57,822 nucleotides of DNA from Oscillospiraceae bacterium (GCA_004554485.1 SFLS01000004.1:1-57822); one strand, 5' to 3'. Shown: positions 41,430 through 50,031, numbered from the stretch's first letter. The notes: generated by a model from the sequence alone, not told the origin. Numbers and translations are program-made.

Positions 41430-41731
41430 TTGCTGTACGGTACTCTGATCCGGACCCTGCGGCGACGCTGCGGCCTGACCCAGCGCCAGCTGGGGGAACA
41501 CTGCGGTCTGACTGCCAGCGCCATCGGCATGATCGAACAGGGACGGCGGCTGCCCGGCCGCCGGGCTGACGAGCGGCTGCGGCAGTTTTTTGCCCGGTAC
41601 GGCGGCTGCCCGGCCGCCGGGCTGACGAGCGGCTGCGGCAGTTTTTTGCCCGGTACGGCGGCTGCCTGCCGCTGCGGCCCCGCCAGCCTATCCGGCGCGC
41701 CGAACTGCTGGAGCTGCTGCGGGACGAATAG
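41430..41731 (+). pseudogene. XRE-type HTH gene broken by a 56-bp tandem duplication
   Basis: TTG start at 41430 behind GGAGGTGA. The first 38 codons encode a normal HTH (LIRTLRRRCGLTQRQLGEHC, GLTASAIGMIEQGRRLPGRR). Then a 56-bp segment (41543-41598) is repeated exactly (41599-41654), shifting the frame. Removing one copy restores a short protein ending LRRAELLELLRDE-like at the TAG 41729-41731 (about 80 residues). With two copies the frame runs on through a cloverleaf repeat. So the gene is inactive, or switched by copy number. Confidence 0.75.
41543..41666 (+). repeat. 56-bp direct tandem repeat, 2.2 copies
   Basis: Copies 41543-41598 and 41599-41654 are identical; 12 more bases (41655-41666) begin a third. 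56 is not a multiple of three. Recombination between copies would restore the reading frame of the HTH gene. Confidence 0.95.
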
Positions 41732-41761
41732 CGGCCTGCCGCTGCTTTGGCAGCCGGGGGA

Positions 41762-41844
41762 GGCCCGCAGGGCGTTCCGGCCTTCGGCCGGAACCTGCGA
41801 GCGAAGCTCGCAGCGGCCGCCGCAGGCGGCCGGCCCTGCGGGCC
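41762..41844 (+). repeat. Cloverleaf repeat, copy D (plus orientation, 83 bp)
   Basis: Arm 41762-41773 (GGCCCGCAGGGC); H1 41774-41794 (stem GTTCCGGCC, loop TTC); H2 41795-41813 (stem CTGCGAGC, loop GAA); H3 41814-41832 (stem CGGCCGCC, loop GCA); arm 41833-41844. H1 differs from copy C by a compensated T-A to C-G pair and H2 by several compensated pairs. It lies between the HTH gene and the convergent pfkA. Confidence 0.92.
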
Positions 41845-41989
41845 GCTCCCCCCACGCTCTCGGTCGGCGGCGGGCCGCACAGAACCGTTTTGGGATCTTA
41901 AGCTGCAAAAAGCCCCGCCGGAGCCGTTCCGGCGGAGCCTGTTTTGCTTTTGGTCGCGGTCCCCGTGCAAAATCGCACCGGCTGACCGT

Positions 41990-42964
41990 TCAGATGCTGA
42001 TCTCCCGGGCGACCTTGTAATACAGCTCGTTGATATCCTTCTTGAGCTGCAGCGCTTCGTCAATGTCGATATCGTAGATGCGGTTTTCCTTGACCCCCAC
42101 GATCCGGCTGCCGACGCCCTTTTCCAGCAGCTCGATGGCGCGGTAGCCCATGGCGCTGGCATAGACGCGCTCCATAGCGGTGGCGTTGCCGCCGCGCTGC
42201 ACATGGCCCAACACCGTCAAACGGGTCTCCACGCCGGTGCGCTGCTCGATGTAGTAGCACATATCCTTGCTGTTGCCGACCCCTTCGGCCACCACCACGA
42301 TGAAGTGATGCTTGCCGGTGGTCATGGTGGATTTCATGCGGTCCACCACGTCGCGGTCCAGGTTGAATTCCCGTTCCGGGATAAGGGTGGCGATGGCGCC
42401 GGTGGCCAGGCCCGCGTACAGGGCCAGATGCCCGGCGTTGCGGCCCATGACCTCCACCACCGAGCAGCGGTCGTGAGACTGGGAGGTATCCCGCAGCTTG
42501 TCGATGCTTTCCACGGCGGTGTTCAAGGCGGTATCAAAGCCGATGGTGTACTCGGTGGAGGCAATGTCGTTGTCGATGGTGCCGGGAATGCCAATGGTGG
42601 GGACACCCAGCGCCGAGAGCTTCTGCGCCCCGCGGAAGGAGCCGTCGCCGCCGATGACCACCAGGCCGTCGATGCCGCGGCCGCGCAGGATCTCCACCGC
42701 CTTCTTCTGGCCTTCTTCGGTCATGAATTCCTTGCTGCGGGCGGTATACAGAATGGTGCCGCCCCGGCTGATGATGTTGCTGACCGAACGCTCCTGCATC
42801 TTGTCCATCCGGTCCTCCATCAGGCCTTCGTAGCCGTGGAAAATGCCATAGATCTCGTGGCCCTGATGCAGGGCGGTGCGTACCACGCTGCGCACCGCGG
42901 CGTTCATGCCGGGGGCGTCGCCGCCGCTGGTCAGCACGGCAAATGTTTTTTTGGATTCGCTCAT
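41990..42964 (-). CDS. pfkA: 6-phosphofructokinase
   Basis: 324 residues; ATP-dependent phosphorylation of fructose-6-phosphate in glycolysis. FAVLTSGGDAPGMNAAVR (5-22) with Gly-Gly-Asp, the ATP-type IGGDGSFRGAQKL (about 101), catalytic GIPGTIDNDIASTEYTIGFDTA (about 122-143), VEVMGRNAGHLAL (about 157) and LGHVQRGGNAT are present; Gly in GGDGS indicates ATP rather than pyrophosphate use. AAAGGAGGA precedes the ATG at 42964. It follows dnaE by 35 bases, the usual dnaE-pfkA order in Firmicutes. Confidence 0.97.
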   Translation of the reverse strand: MSESKKTFAVLTSGGDAPGMNAAVRSVVRTALHQGHEIYGIFHGYEGLMEDRMDKMQERSVSNIISRGGTILYTARSKEFMTEEGQKKAVEILRGRGIDGLVVIGGDGSFRGAQKLSALGVPTIGIPGTIDNDIASTEYTIGFDTALNTAVESIDKLRDTSQSHDRCSVVEVMGRNAGHLALYAGLATGAIATLIPEREFNLDRDVVDRMKSTMTTGKHHFIVVVAEGVGNSKDMCYYIEQRTGVETRLTVLGHVQRGGNATAMERVYASAMGYRAIELLEKGVGSRIVGVKENRIYDIDIDEALQLKKDINELYYKVAREISI

Positions 42965-42999
42965 GATAGGATCCTCCTTTACACTCTTGCTTGGCATAT

Positions 43000-45900
43000 T
43001 CAGGGAGCCTGCTCCGGCTGGGGTCGGGGGGGCTCCTGCGGCAGCAGGGCGACATTTTCGGCGCCCAGTACCCGCCGCAGCTCCTCCAGCATAACCGGAT
43101 TGGCATCGGTGTTATATTCAGGTCCCGCCTTCAGCAGACGGCCGGTATCCGCGGCCCGCACCAGCAGGGGGACCTCGCCCTCAAAGATGGAAAACAGCAA
43201 CCGCAGCTTTTCCCACGGGCCGCCCTGCAGGGAAGGCACGCGGATCAGCAGCCGGCCGGGGGCCGCCTGCGCCGCAGGGGGTGGGGCCGTCCGGCCCGGC
43301 CGCTGCGGCTGGCCGCGGCCCTGCGGGGGACGGGGCGGCGGGGCGCTTTGCCGTTCTTCGATGGTATAGACCTTTTCCAGCACCAGCTTGGTGTCGTCCT
43401 CCTCCCGCAGCGAGACCCTGCCCCGGAAAAAGAGCGGCTCGCCGACATTCAGCTTGGCGGAATTGTCGCCGTAGGTGCGGGAAAAGGCCATAACCTCCAT
43501 ACTGCCGGTCATATCCTCCACCGTCAGCATGGCCATCACGTCGCCGCGCTTGGTGGTGCGCATCTTTTTGTCGGCCAGGATGCCGAAAATATCGACCCAG
43601 GCATTATCGTAGGGGGCGTTGGTCTCGGCGCTTTGCAGCCGGCCGATGCGCACCGCCCCGTAGCGGTCGTAAAGCGGCAGGTACTCGCTCATGGGGTGTC
43701 CGGAGAGGTACATCCCGGTGACTTCTTTTTCGTATCTCAGCAGCTCGGCGTGGGGATATTCCTCCCGACGGGAGAGCTTGTACTCGGCGACGGCGCCGCC
43801 TTCGCCGAAGAGCGAAAGCTGCCCGCCCGCCAGATATTTTCCCTCCTCGGCGACGGCATCCGCCAGCGGAGCGTAATTTTCCAGCATTTCCCGCCGGTTG
43901 GCACCCAGGTGATCCAGCGCGCCGCACTTGATGAGGCTTTCCACCCCGCGGCGGTTCAGGTCTCCCCCGGCGGTGCGGCGGCAGAACTCCACAAAGGTGG
44001 TGAAGGGGCCGTTTTCCTCCCGTTCCCTCAGGATCTCCTCGATGACGCTGCGGCCCATATTCTTGATGGCCAGCAGCCCGAAGCGGATGCCCTGCGGCGT
44101 GACGGTGAACACCATATCGCTCTGGTTGATATCGGGCGGCAGCACCGGAATGGCCAGCCGGGCGCATTCTTCGATGTATTCCATCAGCTTGGCGGTGGAA
44201 TCCAGCACGCTGGTCATCAGCGCCGCCATGTATTCCCGGGGGTAGTGGCGCTTGAGGTAGGCGGTCTGGTAGGCCACCACCGCATAGCAGGCGGCGTGGG
44301 ATTTATTGAAGGCGTAGGCGGCAAAGCTGCTCATTTCATCAAAGATGCTTTCCGCCACCGGGGCAGCAATGCCGTTCTGGGCGCAGCCGGCGATGAAGTG
44401 CCCGCGCTCCTTTTCCATGACGTCCGCTTTTTTCTTGCTCATGGCGCGGCGCACCAGGTCGGCCTGGCCGTAGCTGTACCCCGCCAGCGCCCGGCAGATC
44501 TGCATGACCTGCTCCTGGTAGACGATGCAGCCGTAGGTGACGCCGAGGATCGGTTCCAGCTGCGGGGTCTTGTACCGTACCCGGGCAGGCTCCTGCTTGT
44601 TGCGGCAGTACTGCGGGATGGAATCCATCGGGCCGGGGCGGTACAGCGAAATGGCGGCGGTAAGATCTTCGATGGAGCGGGGGCGAAGCTGCGTCAGCAT
44701 CTGGCGCATGCCCCCCGATTCCAGCTGGAACACGCCGCTGGAATCACCCCGGGAGATCATCTCGTAAACGGCGGGGTCGTCATCGGGGATGGACTCCATG
44801 GAAAACGCCGGTTCCCGCCGGCGGATCATCCGCTCGGCGTCGGCTATGACGGTGAGATTGCGCAGTCCCAAAAAATCCATCTTCAGCAGGCCCAGCTCCT
44901 CCAGCGTGGTCATGGTGAACTGGGTAACGACCGATTCATCGTTTTTGGCCAGCGGCACATAGCTGTCCACCGTATCCCGGGTGATGACCACCCCGGCGGC
45001 ATGGGTGGAGGCGTGCCGGGGAAAGCCCTCCACCTTTTTGGCGGTCTCAATCAGCTCCGCCACCTGCGGGTCGCTTTGACACATGGCGCGCAGCTCGCCG
45101 TTGGCCTCCAGCGCCTTATCGATGGTCATATGCAGCTCGTTGGGGATGAGCTTGGCGACGGCATCCACCTGCGGGTAGGGCAGGCCCATCGCCCGGCCGA
45201 CATCCCGCACCGCCCCCCGGGCCAGCATGGTGCCGAAGGTGACGATCTGCGCCACATGGTCGGCGCCGTATTTGCGCACCACGTAGTCGATGACCTCCTG
45301 GCGGCGCTCGTAGCAGAAATCCACGTCAAAATCCGGCATGGAGACCCGCTCCGGATTGAGGAACCGCTCAAACAGCAGGTTGTACTTCATCGGGTCGATA
45401 TTGGTGATGCCGATGCAGTAGGCGGCAAGGCTCCCCGCGCCGGAGCCGCGTCCCGGCCCTACCGGGATGCCGCGGCTTTTGGCGTAGCGGATAAAATCGT
45501 GAACGATGAGGTAGTATTCCACATAGCCCATGCGGCTGATGGTGGAAAGCTCGTATTCCAGCCGGTCCCGGTATTCCTGCGGGGGATTTTCGCCGTAGTG
45601 GCGCAGCAGCCCCTCGCGGCAGAGGCGGCGGAAGTAGCTTTCGTTATCCTCGCCGTCCGGCGCGTTGAACAGCGGCAGCTTGGTTTTGCCGAATTCGAAT
45701 TCGACCCTGCACCGCTCCGCGATGCGGACGGTATTGGCAAGCGCTTCCGGGACACCCGCAAACAGCCGGGCCATCTCCTCCCCGCTTTTGATGTAAAACT
45801 CCTGGGTGGGGAATTCCAGCGTCTGCTCGTCATTGACGGTGTGGCCGGTCTGGATGCAGGTGAGCAGGAACTGCATCCGGCTGTCCTCCCGGGTGAGGTA

Positions 45901-46524
45901 GTGGGCGTCGTTGGTGGCCACCAGCCCCACGCCGATCTCCTGTGCCAGCCGGATGAGCTCCGGCAGGATGCGCTGCTGCTCCTCGATGCCGTGGTTCTGC
46001 AGCTCGATAAAATAGTTTTCCGGCCCGAACAGGTCCCGGTACCAGAGGGCGGCCTTGCGGGCTTCCTCGTAATTGCCGTTTTCCAGCGCCCGGGGGATCT
46101 CCCCCGCCAGGCAGGCGGAAAGGCAGATGAGCCCCTCGTGGTGCTGCTCCAGCAGGGCGCGGTCGATGCGGGGCTTGTTGTAGAAGCCCTCGGTAAAGCC
46201 CCGGGAGACCATATAGATGAGATTGCGGTAGCCGATCTCGTTTTCGCACAGCAGGATGAGGTGGTAGGGGGAGGAATCCAGCCGGTAGACCTTATCGAAG
46301 CGGGTGCGGGGGGCCACATAGACCTCGCACCCGATGATGGGGCGGACGCCCTGCTTTTTGCACTCCTTGTAGAAATCGACGACGCCGTACATCACGCCGT
46401 GGTCGGTGATGGCGACGGCCGTCTGTCCCAGCTCCCTGGCGCGCTGCACCAGTCCCTTGATGCGGCAGGCGCCGTCCAGCAGGCTGTATTCGCTGTGGAC
46501 GTGCAGATGGACAAAATCGGTCAT
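43000..46524 (-). CDS. dnaE: DNA polymerase III alpha subunit, DnaE type
   Basis: 1174 residues. N-terminal PHP domain with FVHLHVHSEYSLLDG and intact metal ligands, palm motif GPGRGSGAGSLAAYCIGITNIDP (about 349) and PDFDVDFCYERRQEVI with catalytic Asp residues, the finger/HhH region (NKSHAACYAVVAYQTAYLKR, GVESLIKCGALD) and a C-terminal OB fold (about 990-1070). The last hundred residues are Pro-rich and weakly conserved. AAAAAGGAGG precedes the ATG. Upstream, the 154-base gap to the DUF3267-type gene holds a cloverleaf-type element. Confidence 0.97.
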   Translation of the reverse strand: MTDFVHLHVHSEYSLLDGACRIKGLVQRARELGQTAVAITDHGVMYGVVDFYKECKKQGVRPIIGCEVYVAPRTRFDKVYRLDSSPYHLILLCENEIGYRNLIYMVSRGFTEGFYNKPRIDRALLEQHHEGLICLSACLAGEIPRALENGNYEEARKAALWYRDLFGPENYFIELQNHGIEEQQRILPELIRLAQEIGVGLVATNDAHYLTREDSRMQFLLTCIQTGHTVNDEQTLEFPTQEFYIKSGEEMARLFAGVPEALANTVRIAERCRVEFEFGKTKLPLFNAPDGEDNESYFRRLCREGLLRHYGENPPQEYRDRLEYELSTISRMGYVEYYLIVHDFIRYAKSRGIPVGPGRGSGAGSLAAYCIGITNIDPMKYNLLFERFLNPERVSMPDFDVDFCYERRQEVIDYVVRKYGADHVAQIVTFGTMLARGAVRDVGRAMGLPYPQVDAVAKLIPNELHMTIDKALEANGELRAMCQSDPQVAELIETAKKVEGFPRHASTHAAGVVITRDTVDSYVPLAKNDESVVTQFTMTTLEELGLLKMDFLGLRNLTVIADAERMIRRREPAFSMESIPDDDPAVYEMISRGDSSGVFQLESGGMRQMLTQLRPRSIEDLTAAISLYRPGPMDSIPQYCRNKQEPARVRYKTPQLEPILGVTYGCIVYQEQVMQICRALAGYSYGQADLVRRAMSKKKADVMEKERGHFIAGCAQNGIAAPVAESIFDEMSSFAAYAFNKSHAACYAVVAYQTAYLKRHYPREYMAALMTSVLDSTAKLMEYIEECARLAIPVLPPDINQSDMVFTVTPQGIRFGLLAIKNMGRSVIEEILREREENGPFTTFVEFCRRTAGGDLNRRGVESLIKCGALDHLGANRREMLENYAPLADAVAEEGKYLAGGQLSLFGEGGAVAEYKLSRREEYPHAELLRYEKEVTGMYLSGHPMSEYLPLYDRYGAVRIGRLQSAETNAPYDNAWVDIFGILADKKMRTTKRGDVMAMLTVEDMTGSMEVMAFSRTYGDNSAKLNVGEPLFFRGRVSLREEDDTKLVLEKVYTIEERQSAPPPRPPQGRGQPQRPGRTAPPPAAQAAPGRLLIRVPSLQGGPWEKLRLLFSIFEGEVPLLVRAADTGRLLKAGPEYNTDANPVMLEELRRVLGAENVALLPQEPPRPQPEQAP

Positions 46525-46568
46525 GGGGGATCGCCTCCTTTTTGTGAGATGGTGCAGGATCCCGGGAT

Positions 46569-46666
46569 GCGGCCCCGCCGCGCCGGGCGAAGCCCGGCAG
46601 CGGCGGGAGCGCCCCTGGGCGCTCCCGCCGTAGGGCGGCGCTGCGCGCCGCCCGCGGCGGGGCCGC
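46569..46666. repeat. Second-type cloverleaf element G
   Basis: Arms 46569-46581 (GCGGCCCCGCCGC) and 46654-46666 pair over 13 bp around three hairpins: 46582-46598 (stem GCCGGGC, loop GAA), 46601-46630 (14-bp stem CGGCGGGAGCGCCC) and 46633-46653 (stem GGGCGGCGC, loop TGC), with 2-nt linkers. It is in the spacer between two genes of one probable operon, 45 bases before the dnaE start. Confidence 0.8.
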
Positions 46667-46677
46667 GGCCGGGAGAA

Positions 46678-47253
46678 TCAGTGAGTGCGGGTATAAAAGG
46701 TCATGGCGGTGCCGGTATCCCGCACCAGGGTATCCCGCGGCGACCGCAGGGTACGCCAGGCGCAGTAGAGATCCCCGGCGGCTCCGCTGAGGTTCACGGT
46801 TTGGATCAGGTGGACCGTCCAGAACCATTCGGCGGGGAGTACCGCGCACAGCACCCCCAGCAAAACGCCCCACAGCGCCACCGGCGCCAGCGCGATGGCG
46901 ATGTAAGCCCGGCGGGTGAAGTAAGCGTCGCTGCCGGCATAGGCATAGGCGGCCCGGAAGCCATAGCGCACCGAGGCCCCGCAGGCCTTCATCACGGCGC
47001 CGTGGGTCAGCTCGTGCAGGGTGATGTAGAGAAGGATGGCGACGGCGCAGACCGCCAGGTGCAGCAGCTGCCGGCCCGAAAACAGCCGGTATTTTTCCCC
47101 GGCGCCCAGCAGCACCGGCGGAAGAGCAGCCGCCGCGGCCAGCGCAAGGCTGAGAAGATTGACGGTCCAGAACTGCTTTTTATTGTTGACAAGATCGATG
47201 GCGGCGGCAGGCGTGTAACCCGCCGGCAGCGAAGCATGGCTGTTGATGGCGAT
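46678..47253 (-). CDS. DUF3267-type membrane metalloprotease-like protein with a non-canonical start
   Basis: About 191 residues. Four membrane segments and HELTHG (zinc-protease-like) followed by YFTRRAYIAIALAPVALWG are typical of DUF3267. The conserved-looking N-terminus (LPAGYTPAAAIDLVNNKKQF) extends upstream of the first GTG (47115) all the way to the whiA stop at 47254, but that frame has no ATG, GTG or TTG; the first codon after the stop is ATC (47253-47251) with AAAGGA just ahead. The start is therefore an ATC or a CTG, or the base call is wrong. A shorter product from the GTG at 47115 would lose the first membrane segment. Confidence 0.7.
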   Translation of the reverse strand: MAINSHASLPAGYTPAAAIDLVNNKKQFWTVNLLSLALAAAAALPPVLLGAGEKYRLFSGRQLLHLAVCAVAILLYITLHELTHGAVMKACGASVRYGFRAAYAYAGSDAYFTRRAYIAIALAPVALWGVLLGVLCAVLPAEWFWTVHLIQTVNLSGAAGDLYCAWRTLRSPRDTLVRDTGTAMTFYTRTH

Positions 47254-48147
47254 TCAGTCCTTTCGGGCGGCAAGCTCCAGTATTTTTTCCAGCCGGTGGT
47301 TGACACCGGAACGGGACAGCGGCGGGGAAAGCTTTTCCCCCAGCTCCCGCAGGGAATCGAAGGGGTTTTCCAGCCGCAGCCGGGCCAGCGCCCGCAGCTC
47401 CTCCGGCAGCGATTCCAGCCCGACGGCCCGGATGGCCGCAATCTGCTGGGCGGCCGCCCCCGCCACCTTGTCCATGTTGGCGGTATCGCAGTTGGAGGCG
47501 CGGTTGGCGGCGTTGCGCCGCTCCTTGATGATCTTGGCGTTCATGATCTCCATGGAGGTGAGCGGGCAGCCCATAAAGGTCAGCAGGTCCTCGATCTGGG
47601 TGCTGTCGTGCAGGTAGACGATGGTCTGTCCGCGGCGCTGCGTCAGCAGCGGCTGAAAGCCGACCCCCTGCAGCAGCTCCACAAACATCATCAGCACCTC
47701 CGGCCGGGGTACGGCAAATTCCAGGTGGTACTTGGTTTCGGGGTCCGAAAGGGTGCCGCAGGCCAGGAATACCCCGCCCACAAAGGCGCCGGCCCCCTCG
47801 TCGCCGCCCAGCAGCTCGAAAGTGACCCCCTCCGGGTACAGCATGGCAAAGTGGTTGTACAGCTCGATGCGGTCGGCCATGTCATCTACCGAGACCCGGT
47901 AGGCCAGCTGCCCGGTGGAGAGCTTTTCCTCCCGCAGGGTGACGGTGCCGGCCAGGGGCCGGACGCTTTGCACCAGCTGGGCGTAGTACTGCGCCGCCCG
48001 GCGTTCCCGGGTCAGCATCTGCATTTTGGCGGCGGAAAACTCGCGCGAAAAGACCATCAGCCCAAAGGACTGCTGGTCGCGGTAATGCTGCCGCACCGCG
48101 CGGTTGGAAAGAATCTCATCTTTTGCCGCAGTAGTAAAGGAGGCCAT
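47254..48147 (-). CDS. whiA: WhiA, DNA-binding protein of the LAGLIDADG/HTH family
   Basis: 297 residues. N-terminal WhiA domain (SFTTAAKDEILSN at the start), LAGLIDADG-like core (FVGGVFLACGTLSDPETKYHLEFAV, VELLQGVGFQP, SNCDTANMDKVAGAAAQQI) and a C-terminal HTH (LRELGEKLSPPLSRSGVNHRLEKI). In Firmicutes WhiA affects cell division and metabolism; in actinobacteria sporulation. GGAGAA precedes the ATG. It follows murB by 37 bases; the usual rapZ and yvcK genes between murB and whiA are missing. Confidence 0.96.
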   Translation of the reverse strand: MASFTTAAKDEILSNRAVRQHYRDQQSFGLMVFSREFSAAKMQMLTRERRAAQYYAQLVQSVRPLAGTVTLREEKLSTGQLAYRVSVDDMADRIELYNHFAMLYPEGVTFELLGGDEGAGAFVGGVFLACGTLSDPETKYHLEFAVPRPEVLMMFVELLQGVGFQPLLTQRRGQTIVYLHDSTQIEDLLTFMGCPLTSMEIMNAKIIKERRNAANRASNCDTANMDKVAGAAAQQIAAIRAVGLESLPEELRALARLRLENPFDSLRELGEKLSPPLSRSGVNHRLEKILELAARKD

Positions 48148-48184
48148 GCTGTCTTCTCCGTTTTGATATTCCAAAGGCCGCGGA

Positions 48185-49075
48185 TCATTCCACGTACTTG
48201 ACTTCACATTCCAGCTCGTAGCCGGTTTTTTCCCGGACGGTGCGCTGCACCTCGGCAATGAGCTGCAGCACCTCGGCGGCGGTGGCGCCGCCCCGGTTGA
48301 TGATAAAGCCGGCGTGCTTTTGGCTGACCTCGGCGCCGCCGACCGCAAGGCCCTTGAGTCCGCACCGGTCCACCAGCGCCGAAGCATAGTTGCCCGCCGG
48401 ACGCTTGAAGGTCGAGCCGGCGCTGCCGTATTCCAGCGGCTGCTTTTCCCGGCGGCGGTTCATGTAGTCCTCCATGGCCGCGCGGATCTCGCTTTCCCGG
48501 CCGGGGACAAGCGCCAGCACCGCTTCCACGATGCAGCACTCCCGCTGCTGAAAGACGCTGTGGCGGTAGCCGAATTGCAGCGCGTCGCCGGAGGCGGTGC
48601 AAAAGTCGCCGTTTTCATCCAGATAGGTCACCTCGGCAACGACGTCCTTCAGCTCCCCGCCGTAGGCCCCGGCGTTCATATACACGCCGCCCCCCAGCGA
48701 CCCGGGGATCCCGTAGGCCCATTCCAGCCCGGAAAGGCCGGCCCGGGCCGCCTGCAGGCAGACGCTGATGAGCGCCGCGCCCGCCCCGCAGCGCAGAGTA
48801 TCGCCCTGACGGACGACGGTCGAAAGGCCCTCCCCCAGCTGAATGACCGGGCGGGCAATGCCGGCATCGCTGACCAGCAGGTTGCTGCCCCTGCCCAGAA
48901 TGAACGGGGGCTGCCCCGCCCCGCGGCAGAGCGCCACGGCAGCCTGCAGCTGCTCCCGGTTCTGCGGCCGGATCAGCAGCGCCGGACCGCCGATGCCGAA
49001 GGTGGTGCGGCGGCTCATCGGTTCCTGCGGCAGCAGGGGGATCCCCGCCCCGCTGAGCTGTTGCAAAAGGGTCAT
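48185..49075 (-). CDS. murB: UDP-N-acetylenolpyruvoylglucosamine reductase
   Basis: 296 residues; FAD/NADPH enzyme making UDP-MurNAc for peptidoglycan. TTFGIGGPALLIRPQ near residue 25, FILGRGSNLLVSDAG (about 58), GLEWAYGIPGSLGGGVYMNAGAYG (about 115), catalytic GYRHSVFQ, and the type II MurB ending with GSTFKRP and KHAGFIINRGGATAAEV. The ATG at 49075 has AAAGGAG at ten bases; an earlier ATG (49102) overlaps the hprK stop but lacks a site. Second gene after hprK. Confidence 0.96.
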   Translation of the reverse strand: MTLLQQLSGAGIPLLPQEPMSRRTTFGIGGPALLIRPQNREQLQAAVALCRGAGQPPFILGRGSNLLVSDAGIARPVIQLGEGLSTVVRQGDTLRCGAGAALISVCLQAARAGLSGLEWAYGIPGSLGGGVYMNAGAYGGELKDVVAEVTYLDENGDFCTASGDALQFGYRHSVFQQRECCIVEAVLALVPGRESEIRAAMEDYMNRRREKQPLEYGSAGSTFKRPAGNYASALVDRCGLKGLAVGGAEVSQKHAGFIINRGGATAAEVLQLIAEVQRTVREKTGYELECEVKYVE

Positions 49076-49098
49076 GCGGCACTCGCTCCTTTCATCGC

Positions 49099-50031
49099 TC
49101 ATTCCTGCCCGTCGGAAAGGCCCAGCTGCGCCATCAGCTCCCGGGCGGAGTTGTTGCCCATGGCGCGCTGACGATAGTTCATGGTAGCCACTTCGATGAT
49201 CACCGCCAGGTTCCGGCCGGTCTGGACCGGGATGGTGGCGGCGGGGACCTTCATCCCCAAAATCTCGGTGGTCTCCTCCTCCAGGCCGATGCGGTCGTAG
49301 ACCTTTTCGGGATCATAGGTTTCCAACTGAATGACAAAATTGACATTGGCGGTATTTTTGACCGAACCGACGCCGAACAGACGGCTGACATTGATGATGC
49401 CCACCCCGCGCAGCTCCATGTAGTGCCGGATATTTTCCGGGGCGGAGCCGACCAGTGTGGTATTGGAGACCCGGCGCACTTCCACCGCGTCGTCGGCGAT
49501 GAGCCGGTGTCCGCGCTTGAGCAGCTCCAGCGCCGTTTCGCTTTTGCCGACGCCGGAATCGCCGGTGAGCAGCACGCCCTCGCCGTAGATTTCCATCAGC
49601 ACGCCGTGGACGGTGGTGCGGGGCGCCAGCTCCAGGCTGAGCTTGGCGTTGAGCTGCGCCGCCATGTGGGTGGTGTTTTCCGGCGACTGCATCAGCGGGA
49701 CGCTGTACTTGCGCGCCAGCTCCAGAAACAGCGGACGGAAGGAAAAATCCCGGGTGATAATGATCGCCTTGGGGCCTCGGGACAAAAAGCCCTCCAGACT
49801 GCTGCGCAGGCGCTCCGGCGGCAGCGTTTCCAGATAGGCCAGCTCGGTACGGCCGATCATATTGATGCGGGACGGGACAAAGCCCTCAAAAAAGCCGGTG
49901 AAGGCCAGCCCCGGGCGCATCAGCTCGGCGTGGCTGACCAGGATCTCCTCGTCGGTCTCCGGGTAATAGAGGATCTGCAGGTTCAGATCCTTGATGATCT
50001 TTTTGAGCGGGACGGTATATTGATGCGACAT
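49099..50031 (-). CDS. hprK: HPr kinase/phosphorylase
   Basis: 310 residues; phosphorylates or dephosphorylates Ser46 of HPr, the master switch of carbon catabolite control in Firmicutes. N-terminal Hpr_kinase_N domain (1-125), Walker A GDSGVGKSETALELLKRGH (about 152), the capping loop IADDAVEVRR and the P-loop partner MELRGVGIINVSRLFGVGSV (about 205) are present. The ATG at 50031 follows AAAAGGGGG. First gene of the hprK-murB-whiA run. ptsH is not in the window. Confidence 0.96.
   Translation of the reverse strand: MSHQYTVPLKKIIKDLNLQILYYPETDEEILVSHAELMRPGLAFTGFFEGFVPSRINMIGRTELAYLETLPPERLRSSLEGFLSRGPKAIIITRDFSFRPLFLELARKYSVPLMQSPENTTHMAAQLNAKLSLELAPRTTVHGVLMEIYGEGVLLTGDSGVGKSETALELLKRGHRLIADDAVEVRRVSNTTLVGSAPENIRHYMELRGVGIINVSRLFGVGSVKNTANVNFVIQLETYDPEKVYDRIGLEEETTEILGMKVPAATIPVQTGRNLAVIIEVATMNYRQRAMGNNSARELMAQLGLSDGQE

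Noticed and set aside
41543..41666. CRISPR-like repeat
   Set aside because: Only 2.2 contiguous copies with no spacers, inside a reading frame; a simple tandem duplication.
42991..48201. A 1736-codon open frame on the plus strand opposite dnaE, whiA and the DUF3267-type gene
   Set aside because: It is antisense to clear genes, low in complexity and rich in Gly/His/Ala as expected from the codon bias of the real strand. The same applies to the long plus-strand frames at 36583-39810, 9577-11829 and 1990-4233 and to minus-strand frames at 11971-14451, 16726-18852 and 54501-56657.
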